From assembly GCA_023429565.1 (NCBI GenBank), contig JAEZDJ010000063.1, positions 1 through 19,560 of the forward strand: a stretch of 19,560 nt of DNA. The letters are read 5' to 3'. A program made the translations under genes and the position numbers. Positions 15,047-19,560 of the stretch are shown piece after piece. Origin of the DNA: Actinomycetes bacterium (GTDB lineage: Bacteria; Actinomycetota; Coriobacteriia; Coriobacteriales; Eggerthellaceae). Position 1 is the first letter of the stretch, and each line of letters starts with the position of its first letter. The notes beneath the pieces were generated by a model. The model saw nothing but the letters and a program-made list of their open reading frames with translations, did not search any database and had not been told where the DNA came from.

Positions 15047-16501
15047 TTACCTCAGTTCGCTTTCTGCGGCAGCCAGACAAGCGAATTCCTCTTCGGGTGC
15101 GTTCGCCACCAGATGGTGACGGCTGTACACCAAGAAGTAGATCACGAAGCACACCATGGCCAGAGCAGCACACCCGGCAGCCACCGGATCGACGAAGAAC
15201 GTCGCCACCACAGCCACGCAGGACAGCACCAAGGCAATGCCGGTCGTCACCACGCCGCCCGGAGTCTTGTACGGACGCTCCAAATCGGGCTCCTTCACGC
15301 GCAGCACGATATGCGAGAGATTCATGAGGGCGTAGGAGACGGCAGCGGCGAACACTGCAATGTTGATGAGGATGTCCCCGTTCTGCAGCGCGGCGGCCAA
15401 GAGGAACGCCACCCCGCCCGGAACGATGAGAGCCCAGGTCGGTGTCTTGCGGCCGTTGGTCACAGACAGAACGCGCGGCAGGTAGCCAGCACGGGACAAC
15501 GCAAACAGCTGGCGGGAGTAGGCAAACACGATGGAGAAGAACGAAGCCACCAGACCAGCCAGGCCCGCGTAGTTCACAAACGTGGCCAATCCGGACTCGC
15601 CAACCGCATTCAGCGCGTCGGGCAACGGCGCGCCCGATTCGCCCATGAGGGCAGCGCCCGCACCGCCCGGGCAGAGCAGGAGCACAGTCAGGCCGGTCAC
15701 CACCAGAACCGCCATGGCTGCAATAATGCCCTTGGGCATGTCCTTCTTCGGATCGTTGGCCTCTTCAGCGGCCAGAGGAACGCCCTCCACAGCCAGGAAA
15801 AACCAGATGCCGAACGGCAGAGCTGCCAGCACTCCGCTGACACCGAACGGCAAGAACTCGCTTGAGCCCACCGATCCGTCAGGCGCGACATTGAACAGGT
15901 TGGCCGCATCGAAATGCGGGATCATGCCGAACGCGAACACAACCAGCGCAACAAGGGCAACGGCCGTGATGACAAACATGACCTTGAGTGCCTCGCCGAC
16001 GCCGATCAGATGAATGGCGATGAAGAGAGCGAAGAACACCGCATAAATGACAATGGGATTGAGTCCGGGGAAAAGCCCGAGCGACTCAATGTATCCGCCG
16101 ATGAACACCGAAATGGCCGCCGGGGCGATGGAGTATTCAATGAGAATGGCTATCCCCGTGACGTACCCGCCAAGCTTTCCGAGCGCACGGCGCGCAAACC
16201 CGTACCCCGCTCCCGCAGTCGGCAGGGCTGACGACATTTCGGCCAAGCCGAACACCATACAGGCGTACATGATGCCCATGAGGGCAAACGCGATGAGCAG
16301 TCCGCCGAAACCGCCATGCGCCATGCCGAGGTTCCACCCCGAGAAATCGCCGGATATGACGTATGACACGCCCAAACCCGCCAGCAAAAGCCAGCCAGCC
16401 GATCCCTTTTTCAATGCACGTTTTTCAAAATAGTCGTTTGATTCCGCCGTGAGCGGTCCCGCTCCAGCGGGCGCAACGACCCCCTCATGTGCAGCAGCCA
16501 T
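15047..16501 (-). CDS. APC-superfamily permease, ethanolamine permease-like
   Basis: This 484-residue membrane protein has about twelve transmembrane helices. The first helix region reads YVISGDFSGWNLGMAHGG, followed by EMSSALPTAGAGYGFARRALG, then ILIEYSIAPAAISVFIGGYIESLG. I know these segments as characteristic of the bacterial ethanolamine permease group within the amino acid-polyamine-organocation superfamily. A hydrophilic N-terminus of about 30 residues precedes helix one. It should import ethanolamine or a similar amino alcohol by secondary transport. AGGAGG precedes ATG 16501. It follows the kinase gene by 90 bases on the same strand and ends at the terminator at 14911-14943, so the two are probably one transcript. 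Other amino acid or amine substrates cannot be ruled out. Confidence 0.88.
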   Translation of the reverse strand: MAAAHEGVVAPAGAGPLTAESNDYFEKRALKKGSAGWLLLAGLGVSYVISGDFSGWNLGMAHGGFGGLLIAFALMGIMYACMVFGLAEMSSALPTAGAGYGFARRALGKLGGYVTGIAILIEYSIAPAAISVFIGGYIESLGLFPGLNPIVIYAVFFALFIAIHLIGVGEALKVMFVITAVALVALVVFAFGMIPHFDAANLFNVAPDGSVGSSEFLPFGVSGVLAALPFGIWFFLAVEGVPLAAEEANDPKKDMPKGIIAAMAVLVVTGLTVLLLCPGGAGAALMGESGAPLPDALNAVGESGLATFVNYAGLAGLVASFFSIVFAYSRQLFALSRAGYLPRVLSVTNGRKTPTWALIVPGGVAFLLAAALQNGDILINIAVFAAAVSYALMNLSHIVLRVKEPDLERPYKTPGGVVTTGIALVLSCVAVVATFFVDPVAAGCAALAMVCFVIYFLVYSRHHLVANAPEEEFACLAAAESELR

Positions 16502-16591
16502 GAGACGCCTCCTTCTTTTGAGATCGGATGATGATGTATATGCTCGGATTGCTCCGTTGTTTTAGCTTTTCAGCACAACTGTCCCCTGCCT

Positions 16592-17824
16592 CTACCCTTC
16601 GAGCAGCCAGAGGGGATTGTCCAAATAGCGCTTGGCGCACATAACCGTGCCGGGCGCCTGGGCGTCATAGAGTCCGTCGGGGAGCGCGTCGGCATAATGG
16701 TTGGTTGTCCAACCGAGCATCTGCAACCGGCGGATCATCGAAAGGGCGCTGGCCCGCACAAGATCGTCGTCGGAAAGCGGCATGACCTCGCGATAGCCTG
16801 CAATCCATTCCCGGGCCATGGCCGGGGCGTACGGCTCATGCTCGACAAAAGACAATGCCGCCGCATAGTCGTAGAGATAGTAGGAATAGCCGCAATCGTC
16901 GAAGTCAATGACGGTCAGCGTGCCGTCGGCACTGGCGATCACGTTCGAAGGACGCAGGTCGGCATGGATAAGTCCCCAGGTCGAGCGCGTGCGGGGAACC
17001 TGCTCCATGACGTCCAAGGCAGCTCGCTCAGCGCGTTTCAACAGACTGAATTCCTCCGAGGTAAGATCGACATCCTCCCAGCGTCCCCAACGGGGATGAT
17101 CGCCCACCATGTCCGAGAGTCCCCATTCGAAGCGCTTGAACCCATCAGGTTTCTGCCAGGAACGCGCATGGATATGGAACTGGGCCGCCCAGCGACCGAT
17201 GACGCGGTAGTACGACGACGGATCGGGCAGGTCTTCGAGCACCACGCCCTCGACGAACGACGTGCACACACACGCCCACTCGGTGCCCGATTCGTCGGCG
17301 ATGGTAGCCACCGTGAATCCCGATGCCGTGGGAATGTCATCGACGACGTTGACGCCTTCCACGCTGTGCAGCGCAGCGAGCCACGCAATCTCAGAGGCGA
17401 CCGCAACGGGCCCGCCCACATAGCCGGGCTGCGAGACGCGAATGACGCCATAGGGCTTGTCGTTGCACGTGACCAGAAACGTAGCGTTTTCAGATACGGT
17501 GATAAGACGAACTTCCGTGGTGAACGTGTCGAAGCCCCAAGCGTCGCACACTCCGCGCAGCAGCCACCAGGGCGCCAAGGAGCCCTTGTTGTAAGCGGCA
17601 AAGGCGGCAAGGCCCGTCGCACCTCCCTCGCTCTGCAAATCGGGAGGCATATGGACGCCAAGAGCCTGTTTGCTGGCGATTTTCTTCGCCTCGGCCTCCT
17701 GGACGTCTGCCGCGGTGGCAATCACGCGCTCGGCTGCCGTCGCGACGGCCTGATCCGCATCACTGACGGTCTCTTGCCCCTCCACCTGGAGATGTGCCTG
17801 TTCCTTCGATGTTGCCGTTGCCAT
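16592..17824 (-). CDS. APH-family small-molecule kinase, candidate ethanolamine/amino-alcohol kinase
   Basis: This 410-residue protein belongs to the aminoglycoside phosphotransferase/choline kinase fold. It shows the SENATFLV nucleotide-binding region (about 111-118), the YGVIRVSQPGY strand (125-135), the catalytic loop HADLRPSN (287-294) with Asp289, and the metal-binding VIDFDDCG (305-312) with Asp307. Members of this family phosphorylate small hydroxyl compounds, including choline, ethanolamine, homoserine and hydroxylysine. Context points to an amino alcohol: a probable ethanolamine permease lies downstream on the same strand, and a phospho-lyase-like PLP enzyme lies divergently upstream. 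The first 60 residues are an unusual Ala/Glu-rich helical extension. AGGAGGAG precedes ATG 17824. Ethanolamine as substrate is inferred, and a hydroxylysine-type kinase is the main alternative. Confidence 0.85.
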   Translation of the reverse strand: MATATSKEQAHLQVEGQETVSDADQAVATAAERVIATAADVQEAEAKKIASKQALGVHMPPDLQSEGGATGLAAFAAYNKGSLAPWWLLRGVCDAWGFDTFTTEVRLITVSENATFLVTCNDKPYGVIRVSQPGYVGGPVAVASEIAWLAALHSVEGVNVVDDIPTASGFTVATIADESGTEWACVCTSFVEGVVLEDLPDPSSYYRVIGRWAAQFHIHARSWQKPDGFKRFEWGLSDMVGDHPRWGRWEDVDLTSEEFSLLKRAERAALDVMEQVPRTRSTWGLIHADLRPSNVIASADGTLTVIDFDDCGYSYYLYDYAAALSFVEHEPYAPAMAREWIAGYREVMPLSDDDLVRASALSMIRRLQMLGWTTNHYADALPDGLYDAQAPGTVMCAKRYLDNPLWLLEG

Positions 17825-18183
17825 GGGCTCCTCCTCACTTGTCGCCTGCCGCCCTCAATAGCTGAGGTGCTGCGCATGCTGGGCGCTCGTTTCGATTGCC
17901 GTACCTTAGCAAGCGCTTTGATCGAGCCCCTGCTGAATCCCAAGTGAAACAAAATCGTTCGTGCTCGTTTATGAAGGTGAAACGGCAGCGAAACATGGAA
18001 GAAACCTGTATGGCGAGATAATTGACGTAACGCAGATGAAACACGGGACAGCGATACTTCCCCTGCGCCGCAGAGGCCTCTTCGTCTTCCGAGCGGCGGA
18101 AATGTCAGCTTCCGAGCCGCCGTGCCTCCAGCTGCGCAAGCGTATGAGAAGGTGTCAATCGAGCAAGATCATAAGGAGAAGAC
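17825..18183. promoter_or_regulatory. Divergent control region between kinase and phospho-lyase genes
   Basis: This 359-base region must hold promoters for both directions. TGAAAC occurs three times in the same orientation (17945, 17978, 18037), twice as GTGAAAC, and a related GCGAAAC lies near 17989. A TTGACG at 18022 has no matching -10 at usual spacing. I see no gene here. The repeated hexamer is a possible regulator site but could be chance. Confidence 0.35.
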
Positions 18184-19512
18184 ATGGCAACATCGTCCAC
18201 CATCATGGATTCGAACAGCTTCAAGGCAGAAGACATGGAGAACCTCGACGGAGCGACGCGTCAGATGGTCGAGCGCCGAGCGATCCTCGGCCCAAGCTAC
18301 CGGCTGTTCTATCATAAGCCGCTCAATTTCGTGCGCGGGCGTGGCACGCGGCTGTTTGATGCGGACGGCGAGGAATACCTTGATGTCTACAACAACATCC
18401 CCTCGCTCGGGCACAGTCACCCCAAGGTGGCAGAAGCGGTGTCGAGGCAGATGGGGCTTATCAACACCCATACGCGCTATCTGCATGAGAACATCCTCCA
18501 TTACGCCGAGGACCTGCTGTCCACCATGCCCAGCGAGCTTGATCGCATCATGTTTCTGCTCTCCGGCTCAGAAGCCAACGACCTTGCCGTGCGCATTGCG
18601 AAATCCTACACAGGCGGCACGGGCGTCATCGTGACCAGCGAGGCGTATCATGGCAACACCGACCTCATCACAAAGCTCTCTCCCTCAATCGGGGCCGACG
18701 CGCCGATGGCCATTGACATGCGCATGATACCGACCCCCGACACCTATCGCTTGGGAACCGACGACATCGGCGCATGGATGGCCCAGCAGGTGGAAGCCCA
18801 GATTGCCGATATGAAAAGACATGGCATCAAGTTCGCCGCCCTGCTGGTTGACACCATCTTCTCGTCTGACGGCGTCTTCCCAGGAAAGCCTGGGTTCCTC
18901 CAACCAGTCATTGACGCCGTGCATCGTGCGGGCGGCGTGTTCATCGCCGACGAGGTGCAGCCTGGCTTCACACGAACGGGCGAAGGGTTTTGGGGCTTCC
19001 AGCGTCACGGGATCGTGCCTGACATCGTCACCATGGGAAAGCCCATGGCCAACGGCATTGCCTGTGCCGGCGTCGCCGCAAAGACAGACGTGCTTGATGC
19101 CTTCGCCCAAAGCTCCCCTTACTTCAACACGTTTGCCGGCAGTCCCGTCGCCATGGCGGCCGCGCAGGCCACGCTCGATGCCATGCGGGGGGAAGACACG
19201 TTGGGCAACGCCCAGCGTGTGGGCAACGCAATGCGAGAAGCGCTGAACTCTCTGGCAAAGGACCACCCCCTGCTCGGCGACGTGCGCGGCGCCGGCCTTT
19301 TCACCGGCGTGGACATCGTCAAGCCTGGAACGACCGAGCCGGATTACGCCACCGCCGTGCGCATCATAGAGGGGATGCGTGAGCGACATGTACTCGTATC
19401 GCTGTGCGGCCCCCATGGCAATGTGCTGAAAGTGCGCCCGCCGTTGGTTTTCTCTCTCGACGATCTGGACTGGTTCACGGATTCCCTTTCGGGGACGCTC
19501 GCAAGCCTTTAA
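18184..19512 (+). CDS. Class III PLP enzyme, ethanolamine-phosphate phospho-lyase-like
   Basis: This 442-residue protein is a fold-type I PLP enzyme with aminotransferase class III motifs: LSGSEAND (126-133), AYHG (154-157), the cofactor Asp256 in FIADEVQPGF, and the Schiff-base Lys286 in VTMGKPMANG. From memory it resembles mammalian ETNPPL/PHYKPL over its whole length: YLDxxNNxxxxGHxHP, the SRFLH-like TRYLHENI, PTPDTYR, PDIVTMGKPM, YFNTFAGSPV, GNAQRVGN, GDVRGAGLF, and VL-S-GPHGNVLK near the C-terminus. Those enzymes are lyases, not transaminases, and split phosphoethanolamine into acetaldehyde, ammonia and phosphate (or act on phosphohydroxylysine). Neighbouring permease and kinase genes fit that reaction. 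AAGGAG lies upstream of ATG 18184. A true transaminase role is the alternative. It has no signal peptide, and its 3' flank is near the window edge. Confidence 0.88.
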   Translation: MATSSTIMDSNSFKAEDMENLDGATRQMVERRAILGPSYRLFYHKPLNFVRGRGTRLFDADGEEYLDVYNNIPSLGHSHPKVAEAVSRQMGLINTHTRYLHENILHYAEDLLSTMPSELDRIMFLLSGSEANDLAVRIAKSYTGGTGVIVTSEAYHGNTDLITKLSPSIGADAPMAIDMRMIPTPDTYRLGTDDIGAWMAQQVEAQIADMKRHGIKFAALLVDTIFSSDGVFPGKPGFLQPVIDAVHRAGGVFIADEVQPGFTRTGEGFWGFQRHGIVPDIVTMGKPMANGIACAGVAAKTDVLDAFAQSSPYFNTFAGSPVAMAAAQATLDAMRGEDTLGNAQRVGNAMREALNSLAKDHPLLGDVRGAGLFTGVDIVKPGTTEPDYATAVRIIEGMRERHVLVSLCGPHGNVLKVRPPLVFSLDDLDWFTDSLSGTLASL

Positions 19513-19560
19513 AGCCCACAGGGCGGGCGGATGGCCCGGAAGCGGCACCCTGCTCCTTCC

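Noticed and set aside
16697..17947. Plus-strand open frame of 416 codons opposite the kinase
   Set aside because: It is antisense to the kinase, which has intact catalytic motifs and a strong ribosome-binding site.
15047..19512. Classical eut ethanolamine operon or microcompartment locus
   Set aside because: No EutB, EutC, shell protein or aldehyde dehydrogenase gene is present. The enzymes seen fit a kinase/phospho-lyase route.
1..19560. CRISPR arrays, tRNA, rRNA or complete insertion sequences
   Set aside because: No regularly spaced repeats, cloverleaf genes, rRNA segments or transposase genes were seen. The inverted repeats found are single hairpins.

Overview
The window looks like chromosome from an anaerobic, fairly GC-rich actinobacterium of the Coriobacteriia, most likely Eggerthellaceae. 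This is inferred from content, not from a database match. The signs are a LuxR regulator fused to a 12-helix membrane domain, a Tat-exported molybdopterin reductase operon with its own chaperone and ferredoxins, and the absence of cytochrome or aerobic respiratory genes. Genus cannot be fixed from sequence alone.

Left part (1-4609): a radical SAM gene of the BioB/HydE/PylB type on the minus strand stops about a hundred residues early beside a strong hairpin. A long non-coding stretch follows, then a plus-strand PAS-GGDEF-hemerythrin protein (a probable oxygen-responsive diguanylate cyclase). It converges on the rplM-rpsI ribosomal operon through a bidirectional terminator. The ribosomal operon has a recognisable promoter and a leader of roughly 250 nt. 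A small acidic hypothetical gene follows on the plus strand.

Middle part (4552-13700): eight minus-strand genes form one unidirectional cluster. In transcription order they are: an unrecognised protein with two similar winged-helix-like halves; a Tat-exported molybdopterin catalytic subunit with a Cys at the probable molybdenum position; a four-cluster ferredoxin subunit; a DmsC-like membrane anchor; a 20-bp hairpin; a TorD chaperone; NapG-like and NapH-like Fe-S proteins; and the membrane LuxR regulator. Together they would pass quinol electrons to an extracytoplasmic acceptor that is unknown. The gene set recalls the substrate-specific reductases and catechol dehydroxylases of gut Eggerthellaceae.

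Right part (13931-19512): a HAD phosphatase, then an ethanolamine-permease-like transporter and an APH-family small-molecule kinase on the minus strand, divergent from a class III PLP enzyme that closely resembles mammalian ethanolamine-phosphate phospho-lyase. Together they suggest a compact amino-alcohol pathway: uptake, phosphorylation, then PLP-dependent elimination to an aldehyde, ammonia and phosphate. This would need no EutBC lyase, cobalamin or microcompartment. It and the orphan reductase operon are the two most interesting systems here.
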